Shown here piece after piece: positions 1-8,103 of a stretch of DNA of 40,455 bases. The stretch's first letter is position 1, and each line of letters starts with the position of its first letter. Below the pieces are notes generated by a model, which worked only from the letters and a program-made list of their open reading frames with translations, searched no databases and was not told the DNA's origin. A program made the position numbers and the translations under genes. The DNA is taken from assembly GCA_003818495.1 (NCBI GenBank), contig RPRK01000022.1, positions 1 through 40,455 on the forward strand. The letters run 5' to 3'. The DNA is from Burkholderiales bacterium. Lineage in GTDB: Bacteria; Pseudomonadota; Gammaproteobacteria; Burkholderiales; Burkholderiaceae_E.

Positions 1-1170
1 GACCTGTCGCGGCTGATGCAGGACATCCCGAAGATCGAGGACCTGCTCGAGTCGGAGGACGACGCGCCGATCATCCGGATGATCAACGCGCTGCTGACGC
101 AGGCGTCGCGCGACAACGCGTCGGACATCCACATCGAGCCGTTCGAGTCGTACTCGATGGTCCGATTCCGCGTCGACGGCTCGCTGCGCGACGTGGTCCG
201 CCCGCGGCGCGAGCTGCACGCGGCGCTGGTGTCGCGCATCAAGATCATGGCGCAGCTCGACATCGCCGAGAAGCGGCTGCCGCAGGACGGGCGGATCACG
301 CTGCGCATCGGCGGGCGGCCGGTCGACGTGCGGGTCTCGACGCTGCCGACCGGCCACGGCGAGCGCGCGGTGCTGCGTCTGCTCGAGAAGGACGCCGGAC
401 GCCTGGACCTCGGCAAGCTCGGCATGGCCGCGGCCACGCTCGGCGAGTTCGACCGCCTGGTGCATCAGCCGCACGGCATCGTGCTGGTCACCGGGCCGAC
501 CGGCTCGGGCAAGACCACGACGCTGTACTCGGCACTCGCCCGGATCGACTCGAGCACCACCAACGTCATGACCGTCGAGGACCCGATCGAGTACGACCTC
601 GAGGGCATCGGTCAGACGCAGGTCAATGCACGCATCGACATGACCTTCGCGAAGGCGCTTCGGTCGATCCTGCGCCAGGACCCCGACGTCATCATGATCG
701 GCGAGATCCGCGACCTCGAGACCGCGCAGATCGCGGTCCAGGCCTCGCTGACCGGTCACCTCGTGCTGGCGACGCTGCACACCAACGACGCGGTCTCGGC
801 GGTCACCCGCCTGATCGACATGGGCGTGGAGCCGTTCCTGCTCTCCTCGTCGCTGCTGGGAATCGGCGCGCAGCGGCTGGTCCGCAAGCTCTGCCCCCAG
901 TGTCGCCAGCCCGATCCGGTCACCAAGGGCTGGCGCGCGGTCGGCTGCCTGGCGTGCAACAAGACCGGCTATGCCGGGCGCACCGGCATCTACGAGCTGC
1001 TGTCGATCGACGACGAGCTGCGGGCGCTCGTGCACCGCAACGCCGGCGAGGGCGAGCTGCGTGCCGCCGCGATCCGCAACGGCATGCAGACGATGCGCGA
1101 CGACGGCCAGCGCTGGGTGCAGGCCGGCATCACCTCGGTCGACGAGGTGGTGCGCGTGACCCGAGACTGA
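1..1170 (+). CDS. gspE: Type II secretion ATPase GspE, 5' truncated by window edge
   Basis: Cytoplasmic AAA-type ATPase that powers pseudopilus assembly in type II secretion. The frame is open from base 1 (it reads [10 protein letters not shown]), so the gene begins upstream and the ATG at 16 is internal. Visible parts are the SDIHIEPFE segment of the N2 domain, Walker [11 protein letters not shown] (about codons 165-174 of the visible part), the Asp box region with TVEDPIEY, Walker [11 protein letters not shown], the His box [13 protein letters not shown], and a C-terminal zinc motif made of two CxxC pairs (CPQC and CLAC). The short zinc region and the DLLES-DDAPII lead-in resemble GspE more than PilB. 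Its TGA overlaps the gspF ATG (TGATG at 1168-1172), so the two are translationally coupled. The family call is firm; the missing N1E domain cannot be judged. Confidence 0.93.
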   Translation, partial: DLSRLMQDIPKIEDLLESEDDAPIIRMINALLTQASRDNASDIHIEPFESYSMVRFRVDGSLRDVVRPRRELHAALVSRIKIMAQLDIAEKRLPQDGRITLRIGGRPVDVRVSTLPTGHGERAVLRLLEKDAGRLDLGKLGMAAATLGEFDRLVHQPHGIVLVTGPTGSGKTTTLYSALARIDSSTTNVMTVEDPIEYDLEGIGQTQVNARIDMTFAKALRSILRQDPDVIMIGEIRDLETAQIAVQASLTGHLVLATLHTNDAVSAVTRLIDMGVEPFLLSSSLLGIGAQRLVRKLCPQCRQPDPVTKGWRAVGCLACNKTGYAGRTGIYELLSIDDELRALVHRNAGEGELRAAAIRNGMQTMRDDGQRWVQAGITSVDEVVRVTRD

Positions 1171-2381
1171 TGCCCGCCTACCGCTTCGAGGCCGCGACGC
1201 CCGCGGGCCGGATCGAGCGGGGCATCGTCGATGCCGACAGTGCGAAGCAGGCGCGTGGCGTGCTGCGCGAGCGCGGCCTGACCCCGATCCAGCTGGCCGC
1301 GGTCGACGACAAGCCCGCAGCGGCCGGCACCGTCACCTTCGGCGGCCGCCTCGGCGATGCCGAGCTGGCGATGGCGACCCGGCAGCTCGCGAGCCTGCTG
1401 TCGGCCCGCCTGCCGCTCGAGCGCGCGCTCGCGGCGATCGTCGAGCAGGCCGAGCGGCCGCTGGTGCGCGACCGGTTCGCCGCAGTGCGCAGCGAGGTGG
1501 TCGCGGGTCAGACGCTCGCCGCGGCGATGGCCAAGTTCCCTCGCGACTTCCCGGATGTCTACCGGGCGCTGGTGGCGGCCGGCGAGCAGTCGGGCGACCT
1601 GGCGCTGGTGATGTCGCGGCTGGCCGACTACGTCGAGTCGCGGACGGCGCTCACCCAGCGCGTCAAGCTCGCCTTCACCTATCCGGCGATCGTGACGCTG
1701 GTCGCGGTCGGCGTGATCGTCGCGCTGCTCACCTACGTCGTGCCGCAGGTGGTCGGCGTGTTCGCGCAGACCAAGCAGAAGCTGCCGCTGCTGACCGTGA
1801 TCCTGATCGAGCTGTCGGCCTTCGTGCGCAACTGGGGCTGGGCGGTCGCGCTGCTGCTGGCCGGCGCCGTGTTCGGCGCACGCACGCTGCTCAAGAGCCC
1901 GACGCTGCGGCTGTCCTGGCACCAGCGCCTGCTGCGGGCGCCGCTGTTCGGACGGCTGATCCGCGGGCTGAACACGTCGCGGTTCGCGTCGACGCTGGCC
2001 ATCCTCACCGCGAGCGGCGTGCCGCTGATCCGCGCGCTCGACGCCGGTGCCCAGACGCTCACCAACGACGCGCTGCGCGCCAACGTCGACGACGCGATCT
2101 CGCGGGTCCGCGAAGGCTCGACGCTGTCGCGCGCGCTCGCGGCGGGCGGTCAGTTCCCCCCGGTCATGATCCACATGATCGCCAGCGGCGAGGCGACCGG
2201 CGAACTGCCCGACATGCTCGAGCGCACGGCCGCGACGCTGTCGTCCGAGGTCGAGCGCCGCACGCTCGCGATGACCAGCCTGCTCGAGCCGCTGCTGATC
2301 CTCGTGATGGGCGCGGTCGTCCTGCTGATCGTGCTGGCGGTGCTGCTGCCGATCATCGAGATCAACCAGCTGGTACGCTGA
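1170..2381 (+). CDS. gspF: Type II secretion inner-membrane platform protein GspF
   Basis: Polytopic platform protein that contacts the GspE ATPase. It has 403 residues, the normal GspF length. It holds two copies of the T2SSF domain (about 65-190 and 270-395), each with the helical-bundle signature (LERALAAIVEQ in the first, PLIRALDAGAQTL in the second, and VYRALVAAGEQSGDL / MIHMIASGEATGELP). Three membrane segments are visible near 170-190, 218-240 and 372-396. The start is the ATG overlapping the gspE stop; the longer open frame upstream lies inside gspE and is a shadow. No gspG pseudopilin gene follows, which is unusual because gspF is normally followed by other gsp genes. Confidence 0.93.
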   Translation: MPAYRFEAATPAGRIERGIVDADSAKQARGVLRERGLTPIQLAAVDDKPAAAGTVTFGGRLGDAELAMATRQLASLLSARLPLERALAAIVEQAERPLVRDRFAAVRSEVVAGQTLAAAMAKFPRDFPDVYRALVAAGEQSGDLALVMSRLADYVESRTALTQRVKLAFTYPAIVTLVAVGVIVALLTYVVPQVVGVFAQTKQKLPLLTVILIELSAFVRNWGWAVALLLAGAVFGARTLLKSPTLRLSWHQRLLRAPLFGRLIRGLNTSRFASTLAILTASGVPLIRALDAGAQTLTNDALRANVDDAISRVREGSTLSRALAAGGQFPPVMIHMIASGEATGELPDMLERTAATLSSEVERRTLAMTSLLEPLLILVMGAVVLLIVLAVLLPIIEINQLVR

Positions 2382-2458
2382 GCGCGGCGACGCTTGAGAT
2401 CGGCCGCGACGGCCCCATCTCCGGCCGATGTGCCCATCCACTCCGGAGGTCCGATCGC

Positions 2459-2767
2459 ATGTGGCCCGTTCGAGTGCTCAAGTTCCTGAAGTCCGCCGGC
2501 CGAGACGGCCTCGTGCTGCTGTTCGCGCTGCGCGATGCCGGCACCCCCATCGCGGTGAAGGCGGGCATCGTCGCGCTCGCGCTCTACACCGTCAGTCCGA
2601 TCGACCTGCTGCCGGACGTCGCGCTGCTGTTCGGCTGGGCCGACGATCTGGCGCTGCTGATGCTCGGCATCCCGTTCCTCGTCAAGCGCCTGCCCGCGGC
2701 GGTGCGTGCGCGGGCGTCGCTGCGGGCCGAGCAGGCGCTCGGCCGATTCGGCGGGCGTCGGGTCTGA
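2459..2767 (+). CDS. Small YkvA-like membrane protein (DUF1232)
   Basis: Protein of 102 residues. It carries the DUF1232 signature: a hydrophobic helix (about 36-47) followed by LYTVSPIDLLPDVALLFGWADD and a second hydrophobic stretch. The family is widespread and has no settled function; it is often called YkvA-like. The start is supported by a strong Shine-Dalgarno, GGAGGT at 2445-2450, eight bases before the ATG. It lies 77 bp after gspF on the same strand and could be read from the same transcript, but nothing ties it to secretion. Confidence 0.82.
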   Translation: MWPVRVLKFLKSAGRDGLVLLFALRDAGTPIAVKAGIVALALYTVSPIDLLPDVALLFGWADDLALLMLGIPFLVKRLPAAVRARASLRAEQALGRFGGRRV

Positions 2768-2811
2768 GCGGCGGCGGGCGGGCCGCGTCTCGCGCCGTCG
2801 CGCGCGCTCAG
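2764..2811. terminator. Candidate bidirectional terminator between convergent genes
   Basis: Arms CTGAGC (2764-2769) and GCTCAG (2806-2811) are exact inverted copies that include the stop codons of both converging genes. A nested stem GCGGC/GCCGC lies at 2771-2786. There is no T-tract on either strand, so intrinsic termination is not proven. Part of the symmetry follows from both genes ending in TGA. Confidence 0.35.
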
Positions 2812-3215
2812 CCCGCCTGCAGGCTGGCGGCGCCGCGGCGGGCTTCGCGGCCCAGCCACAGCGCGCCGTAGACGGCGGCCAGCCCCGCGAACACGCCGAC
2901 CGTCGTCCAGCCCAGCGGGCCGGCGGCGGGGTGGGTCAGCTGGTGGTGGACCGACACGACGAAGCCGATCGCGCAGCCGATCGACAGGCCGACGCACAGC
3001 GCATCGAGCGCCAGCCCCTCGGGTGCCTCGCGGGCCAGCCAGGTCACGATCGAGATCGCGACGAGGGCAGCGCCGAAGAGGCGCGCGAGATAGATCCCGT
3101 CGGCATCAGGGCTCGCGCCGTACAGCCACAGGAAATCGTCCGGGGCGAACAGCATCGGGATCGCGAACCCGATGGCCAGCAGCGCGTGCGTGGTGAGGAC
3201 CGGAGCGGGCGTCAT
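2808..3215 (-). CDS. Hypothetical four-helix integral membrane protein
   Basis: Small protein of 135 residues with four hydrophobic segments (about 8-25, 43-61, 72-93 and 108-125), consistent with four membrane-spanning helices. The loop LFAPDDFLWLYG and the HHQLTHP segment are the only distinctive polar parts. I do not recognise a named family with certainty. The ATG at 3215 has GGAGGATCC just upstream on the minus strand, a good ribosome site. It lies 89 bp downstream of the AttH-like gene on the same strand, so it may be the last gene of that operon. No function is assigned. Confidence 0.78.
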   Translation of the reverse strand: MTPAPVLTTHALLAIGFAIPMLFAPDDFLWLYGASPDADGIYLARLFGAALVAISIVTWLAREAPEGLALDALCVGLSIGCAIGFVVSVHHQLTHPAAGPLGWTTVGVFAGLAAVYGALWLGREARRGAASLQAG

Positions 3216-3304
3216 GTCGGATCCTCCGATGCGGACACATCGTCGATGGACGTACTGTCGCGCGTCGCGAGCCCGATCGCAACCTCGGGCGGTGCGGCGG
3301 GCGG

Positions 3305-4507
3305 CTAAAGGCGCAGCGCGCCGGCGTAGCCGGTGAGCTCGAGGTAGCCGCGGCCGACGCGGCGGCCGCCCTCGTGGGCGGTCACGGCGCCCTCCCAGTA
3401 GGTCGTGCCGGTGCTGCCGCGCGCGTCGAGTTCCTGATCGTCGAAGAGCGGCCGCAGCTCGAGGTCGCGGCCGGCGACCCGCACCCGCATGGCCACCGGC
3501 CAGCGCGCGCCGGTACGCGCCGACTGCCAGTGGCGCAGCGGCTCGAAGGCCGGCCGCAGCCCGGTGCGCGGGATGCCGTCGCGACCCTCGCGCAGCGTCG
3601 CGTCGACCCAGGTGTCGCCCCCGTCGCGGCCACGCAGGCGGAACGCCATCAGCGCGCCGCCGTCGTCCAGGTTCAGGCCCGTCCAGTCCCAGCCCGCCGT
3701 CCGCTCGTCGAGGATCTCGCTCGACCACTCGTGGTCGAACCAGGCCAGGCCGGTGATGCGCGAGGTGGCGTCGGCGACCCGCACCGCGCCCGTCACGCCG
3801 AGCTGGGGCCGACTGTAGTAGCGGCTCGCCTGCAGCGTACCCGGCCCCTTGCGCGACCAGCCGGCCTCGCCCTGCAGCAGCGGCGGCGCGCCGGGGTCGA
3901 GCAGCAGGTCGAAGCCGAAGTCCCGGGCGTCGATCCGCGCGCGGTACCGGTCGGTCGCGGCGTCGCGCTCGAGCGTCCAGGCCTGCGGGCCGCGCCCCAG
4001 CCACACCCGGGTATCCCCCGTGTCGGCGCCGGCGAGGTCGAAGCCGGCTCGGGCCGAGCGCTCGGCATGCAGGAGCCGGCCGCGCTCGGGCAGGGCGAGC
4101 GCGGCATGGGCGAGGACGAGCTGGGTCGGCGCGAACCGGCTCGGATTCGCCGCGGGGTGGGCGGTCCGGCTGCGGAAGAAGGTGAGCTGGAAACCGGCGT
4201 CGGGCGCGCCGTCGCGGACGAACCAGCCGGTGACGTACCACCACTCGGTGCGGTGCTCCGGATGGGCCCCGAAGTCGGCCGGGAAGCGCATCGGCACCCC
4301 ACGCGGCACCGGGGCCCAGTTGAACGGTTCCGAGCGGGGGCCGGCCGCGGCCCCGCCCGCGGTGCCGGTGCCGGTGCCCGTGCCCGTTGCCGCGGCCGCC
4401 GGCGCGACCGGTCCCGCGGCGGCCGACGTGCCCGCGGCGGTCGCGAGGGCCGACAGCCCGACCGACCCGGGCAGGGCCCGCAGCAGCCGTCGGCGGCGAG
4501 CGTCCAT
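3305..4507 (-). CDS. AttH/CrtC lipocalin-like secreted protein
   Basis: Protein of 400 residues from the AttH / carotenoid 1,2-hydratase-like family of paired lipocalin-like barrels. The family hallmark HRTEWWYVTGWF is present, followed by GFQLTFFRSR, and later WFDHEWSSE and GWDWTGLNLDDGGALMAF. The N-terminus has an arginine-rich stretch (RRRRLLRALP) and a hydrophobic run, so it is probably exported, perhaps by Tat. A low-complexity Thr-Gly linker follows. Its ATG overlaps the permease stop (TGATG at 4509-4505). Position after an ATPase and an FtsX-type permease matches the attEFGH arrangement known from Agrobacterium. Such proteins are often labelled carotenoid hydratase, but no carotenoid genes are nearby, so that activity should not be assumed. 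Confidence 0.85.
   Translation of the reverse strand: MDARRRRLLRALPGSVGLSALATAAGTSAAAGPVAPAAAATGTGTGTGTAGGAAAGPRSEPFNWAPVPRGVPMRFPADFGAHPEHRTEWWYVTGWFVRDGAPDAGFQLTFFRSRTAHPAANPSRFAPTQLVLAHAALALPERGRLLHAERSARAGFDLAGADTGDTRVWLGRGPQAWTLERDAATDRYRARIDARDFGFDLLLDPGAPPLLQGEAGWSRKGPGTLQASRYYSRPQLGVTGAVRVADATSRITGLAWFDHEWSSEILDERTAGWDWTGLNLDDGGALMAFRLRGRDGGDTWVDATLREGRDGIPRTGLRPAFEPLRHWQSARTGARWPVAMRVRVAGRDLELRPLFDDQELDARGSTGTTYWEGAVTAHEGGRRVGRGYLELTGYAGALRL
4361..4390. repeat. Hexanucleotide tandem repeat inside the AttH-like gene
   Basis: Five consecutive 6-bp units (GGTGCC x3, then CGTGCC and CGTTGC) encode the Thr-Gly linker after the signal region. The unit is a multiple of three, so copy-number change would keep the frame and only alter linker length. 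Confidence 0.8.
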
Positions 4508-7128
4508 CACCAGTCCTGCCTGACTGCCGCCAGCGGCCCGCCACCGAGGGCGCCGCGAGCCGCCAGCAGCGCGCTCGCCACCGCCGCGACGATCAGCGTC
4601 GCCGCGCTCGCCGCCAGCAGCCCGATCGGCCAGTGCACGTCCATCGTCCAGTGGAAGGACTGCGGGTTCACCCGCTCGATCAGCACCAGGCCGATCGCCG
4701 CACCCACGACGCCGCCCCATGCGACGGCCACCGCGACCGTGATCGCGGCCTCGATCGCGAGCTGCGCCCTGAGCTGCGCCCGGCGGACTCCGACGTGGCG
4801 CAGCATGCCGAACTCTCGCGCCCGCACCAGGGCCTCGCCCGCGCAGGCCGCGGCCACGCCGAACAGGCCGACGAGGATCGCGATCGCCTCGAGCGCGTAG
4901 GTGACCGCGAAGCTGCGGTCGAAGATCCGCAGGCTGAGCGCGCGGATGTCGGCGGCGCTGCGCCATTCCAGCGCGGCGAGCGCGGGCGTGGCGGCTCCGA
5001 TCGCCGCGATGGTGTCGTCGGGACGTGCTCCGGGCGCGAGCCACAGCGCCACGTCGGAGGCACCCGATTCGCCGCCGAGCCCGCGCCAGTCCTCGGCGGC
5101 GATCGCGACCGCACCGTGCTGCCGCGCGTAGTCGCGCCAGACGCCGGCCACGAAGAAGCGCGGCGCCGCGCCTTGCACGGGGGACCCCACGGGCAGTTCG
5201 ATCCGATCCCCGGGCCGCATCCGGTAGCGATCGAGCATCGGCTCCGAGATCCACACCGGGATCGCACCCGCCGGGGGCGTCAGCGCCTCGCCGGTCAGCG
5301 GCAGCCGGTGCTGCGGATGACGGGCATCGAGGTCGCGTACCAGCAGCGCGACCGTCGGTCGATCCGGGTCGAGCCCGAGCTCGACGGTCCGCAGGAACTC
5401 CGCGCGCACCACGCCCGGCGCGCCGGCGATCGCGCGTTGCAGCGCGTCGTCGAGCGGGGCGCCGGCCGCGGAGGGCGCCCGTGCGTAGACGTCCGCCGGC
5501 AGCACCGAGTCGAGCCAGTCGGCGACCGACACGCGAAAGCTGCTGACCATGATCGCCATCGCCGAGGACAGCGCGAAGCTCGCCACGACGCCCGCCAACC
5601 CGGCCGCCACCGTGCCCGGCGACTGCGCGATGCGGGTGGTCGCGAGCCAGGCGGCGGGCAGGCCCCACAGCCTGCGGTCGGCGATCCGGGTGAGCAGCCG
5701 CCCGAGGGTCTGCGTGATCAGGGGCACGCAGGCCACGCCCGCCACCAGCCAGGCCGCGATCGCCGCGTAGGCCGGGATCGGCAGTCCGCCGAGCGGCGGC
5801 AGCGCGAGCAGCGCCGCGCCGGCCAGCGCGAGCCCGAGCGCCAGGCGACCGCGGGCGAGACCGGCGAGCGTGTCCTCGGCGCTGCCGCTGCGCAGTGCCC
5901 GTGCCGGTGCCATGCGCGAGGCCGCCCACGCCGGTGCCAGGGCGCCGACCACGCCGACCGCCAGGCCGAGGGCGGCGAAGCCGGCGAGCGCCGCCGGCGG
6001 CAGGGCGAGCCGGGGTCGCGACCCGCTGAAGTAGCCCCCGCCCAGGTCGCCGCCGACCGCGGCGAGGAGCGCGGCCGCGAGCCCGACGCCGGCGAGCGTG
6101 CCGAGCAGCGCGCCGGCCGCGCCGAGCACGGCGCCCTGCGCGAGGACCGCGCCCAGCCGCGCGCGGCGCGACGCGCCGAGCACCCCGAGCAGGGCGAGCT
6201 CGCCCTGCTGGCGCACGACCGACAGTGCCATCGTCGCGAACACCAGGAAGGCGCCGGTGAACAGCGCGACCAGCGCGAGCACGTTCAGGTTCACCCGGTA
6301 GGCGCGCGAGACGTTCGACATGCGCTGCTCGGCCGCATCCGGCGTCGACCAGCTCGCGTCGGGCCCGAGCCGCGACGACACCGCGCGCCGCACGGCGTCG
6401 CCGTCCGCGCCTTCGGCGAGGCGCAGGTCGATGCGCGACAGCCGCCCGAGCCACCCGAGCCGCCACTGCGCGCTGCCCAGGTCCATGACCGCGAGGCGCT
6501 GCCCGGGGGCGGCTCCCGGCACGGTGCCCACGACCCGCAGGGGCACCGTGCCGAGGCCCACGCGCAGCACGAGCGTCTCGCCCGGGGCCAGGCCCAGGGC
6601 CTCGAGCGCGGCCTGCGACAGGAACACCGCGTCGGGATCGAACAGCGCCGAACCGCTGCCGCCCGCCCCCCCTTCGGCGGGCTGAGGCAGCAGCGCGACG
6701 GTGACGCCGGCCGCGGCGAACGGATCGAGCGCCACCAGCCGCAGCGTGCGCGGCAGGGGGCGCACGGCCGATGCCGGCACCGCCCCCGCGCGCTCGACGC
6801 CCGCGATCGCGACCTCCGTGTCGATCACCGGACTCGCCGCGGCCAGCCCCTCGATCGGCGGATCCGCGAGGCGCGCCCAGGTCGCCTCGTCGAGCGACTC
6901 GCCCCGGGCGCGGACCTGCGCATGGGCCTCGCCGTTGACGGTCGCGATCGCCTGCCTGAATTCCTCGAGCGCCGACGCGTTCACCAGGTGGATCGCCAGC
7001 GCGAGCGCCACGCCGATGGCGACCGCGAGGACCGACGTGGCGGCGCGGCCCGGCGCCGCGCGCCACTGACCGGCAGCCAGCCACAGCCACCAGCGCAGCG
7101 TCGTCGCGTCCGGCAGGAAGCGGCTCAC
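4507..7128 (-). CDS. ABC transporter permease, FtsX/LolC-MacB type (AttFG-like)
   Basis: Large permease of 873 residues with about ten hydrophobic segments: one near the N-terminus (about 29-49), clusters in the middle, and three or four at the C-terminus. It contains two FtsX-type domains, each with the three-helix core, so it looks like a fusion of two half permeases. Such exporters act by mechanotransmission on periplasmic or lipid substrates; the substrate is unknown here. The start is a GTG at 7128, chosen because the frame has no earlier plausible start and the protein opens with the expected cytoplasmic stretch before helix 1. The ribosome site is weak. It lies 61 bp after the ATPase gene and overlaps the AttH-like gene. 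Confidence 0.88.
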   Translation of the reverse strand: MSRFLPDATTLRWWLWLAAGQWRAAPGRAATSVLAVAIGVALALAIHLVNASALEEFRQAIATVNGEAHAQVRARGESLDEATWARLADPPIEGLAAASPVIDTEVAIAGVERAGAVPASAVRPLPRTLRLVALDPFAAAGVTVALLPQPAEGGAGGSGSALFDPDAVFLSQAALEALGLAPGETLVLRVGLGTVPLRVVGTVPGAAPGQRLAVMDLGSAQWRLGWLGRLSRIDLRLAEGADGDAVRRAVSSRLGPDASWSTPDAAEQRMSNVSRAYRVNLNVLALVALFTGAFLVFATMALSVVRQQGELALLGVLGASRRARLGAVLAQGAVLGAAGALLGTLAGVGLAAALLAAVGGDLGGGYFSGSRPRLALPPAALAGFAALGLAVGVVGALAPAWAASRMAPARALRSGSAEDTLAGLARGRLALGLALAGAALLALPPLGGLPIPAYAAIAAWLVAGVACVPLITQTLGRLLTRIADRRLWGLPAAWLATTRIAQSPGTVAAGLAGVVASFALSSAMAIMVSSFRVSVADWLDSVLPADVYARAPSAAGAPLDDALQRAIAGAPGVVRAEFLRTVELGLDPDRPTVALLVRDLDARHPQHRLPLTGEALTPPAGAIPVWISEPMLDRYRMRPGDRIELPVGSPVQGAAPRFFVAGVWRDYARQHGAVAIAAEDWRGLGGESGASDVALWLAPGARPDDTIAAIGAATPALAALEWRSAADIRALSLRIFDRSFAVTYALEAIAILVGLFGVAAACAGEALVRAREFGMLRHVGVRRAQLRAQLAIEAAITVAVAVAWGGVVGAAIGLVLIERVNPQSFHWTMDVHWPIGLLAASAATLIVAAVASALLAARGALGGGPLAAVRQDW

Positions 7129-7189
7129 CGGGTCGCCCGGCCGCCGGCGCGGCGCCGCGCCATCCGGATCCGGTCCGGGCGCGCGCCGC

Positions 7190-7945
7190 TCACGACGCCG
7201 TCTCCAGACCGGCGGGCGTCAGCCTGAGCCGGCGCTCGGCGATCGCCGCGGCCTGCAGCGAATGGGTGACCATCAGCAGCGCCGCACCGTGCGCCCGTAC
7301 CTGCTCGTCGATCAGCGCGAGCGCGGCCCCGCCGGTCCGTGGGTCGAGGTTGCCGGTCGGTTCGTCGGCGAGGATCAGTCGCGGCCGATGCACCAGGGCT
7401 CGGGCGAGGGCCACGCGCTGCTGCTCGCCGCCGGACAGTTCGCGCGGCATCGAGCGGCAGCGATCGCCCAGGCCGACGCGCTCGAGCATCGCCTCGGCGC
7501 GCGGTCGCGCCTCGGCGGCCGGAACGCCGGCGAGCAGCAGTGGGATCGCGACGTTCTGCCACAGCCGCAGGTGCGGCAGCAGGTGGAAGGCCTGGAACAC
7601 GAAGCCGATCTCGCGGGCCCGCACCCTCGCGGCGGCCTCCTCGTCCATCGCATGGATCGGATGTCCGGCGAGGCGGATCGTGCCCGAGTCCGGCCGCTCG
7701 AGGCCGGCCACGAGATTGAGCAGCGTCGACTTGCCGACACCGGACTCGCCGAGCAGCGCCACGCGCTCGCCGGGGTGCAGCGTCAGTCCGATGCCGGCGA
7801 GGACCTCGCGCTCCGGGCCGAAGCGCTTGTGGAGGTCGATCACCTCGAGCGTGGGCGGCGGCGGTGCGCCAGGTGCGGCGGCGCCCCCGGGCCCGCCCTC
7901 GGCATGCGCCCGCGGCCCCTCGGCGGGAAGGACGGCGTCGTTCAT
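7190..7945 (-). CDS. ABC transporter ATP-binding protein, LolD/MacB type (AttE-like)
   Basis: ATPase of 251 residues for the FtsX-type permease encoded next. Walker A GESGVGKST (about 66-74), Q-loop FVFQAFHLLPHL, signature LSGGEQQR, Walker B LILADEPTGNLD and the switch histidine in VTHSL are all intact. A Gly/Ala/Pro-rich extension of about 31 residues precedes the domain; a start further downstream would remove it, but no obvious start codon exists there. This is the first gene of a minus-strand operon (ATPase, permease, AttH-like protein). It is divergent from egtD across 158 bp. Confidence 0.9.
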   Translation of the reverse strand: MNDAVLPAEGPRAHAEGGPGGAAAPGAPPPPTLEVIDLHKRFGPEREVLAGIGLTLHPGERVALLGESGVGKSTLLNLVAGLERPDSGTIRLAGHPIHAMDEEAAARVRAREIGFVFQAFHLLPHLRLWQNVAIPLLLAGVPAAEARPRAEAMLERVGLGDRCRSMPRELSGGEQQRVALARALVHRPRLILADEPTGNLDPRTGGAALALIDEQVRAHGAALLMVTHSLQAAAIAERRLRLTPAGLETAS

Positions 7946-8019
7946 CGGGGCGCTCCGATACGCGAATCGGTGGTTCTGGTCGGTCGCATCGGGCTCGTCG
8001 CGGCATCGTGCGCCGCAGC

Positions 8020-8042
8020 AGGCCCCCTATGATACGGGGCCT
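8020..8042. promoter_or_regulatory. Inverted repeat around a -10-like element upstream of egtD
   Basis: AGGCCCC (8020-8026) and GGGGCCT (8036-8042) are exact inverted copies around a 9-base centre that contains TATGAT (8028-8033), a good -10 hexamer on the plus strand. No convincing -35 is seen 16-18 bp upstream. A repressor binding this dyad would cover the egtD promoter. It could equally form a hairpin in a minus-strand leader. The sequence shows the symmetry; regulation is inference. Confidence 0.4.
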
Positions 8043-8103
8043 CCCAAGACCCTTCGCGACGTCCGGCCGCCCCGGCCGGACACCGCGACCCAGGCGCCCG
8101 CCC

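Noticed and set aside
990-2441. Long open frame on the minus strand opposite gspF, and many similar long antisense frames elsewhere (for example 4387-7227, 15460-17250 and 28325-32950)
   Set aside because: Translations are Arg/Ala/Gly/His-rich without recognisable domains and mirror the strong third-position GC of the real gene on the other strand. They are shadows.
3305-4507. Calling the AttH-like gene a carotenoid 1,2-hydratase (crtC)
   Set aside because: Same superfamily, but the operon context is an ABC exporter and no carotenoid genes are present.
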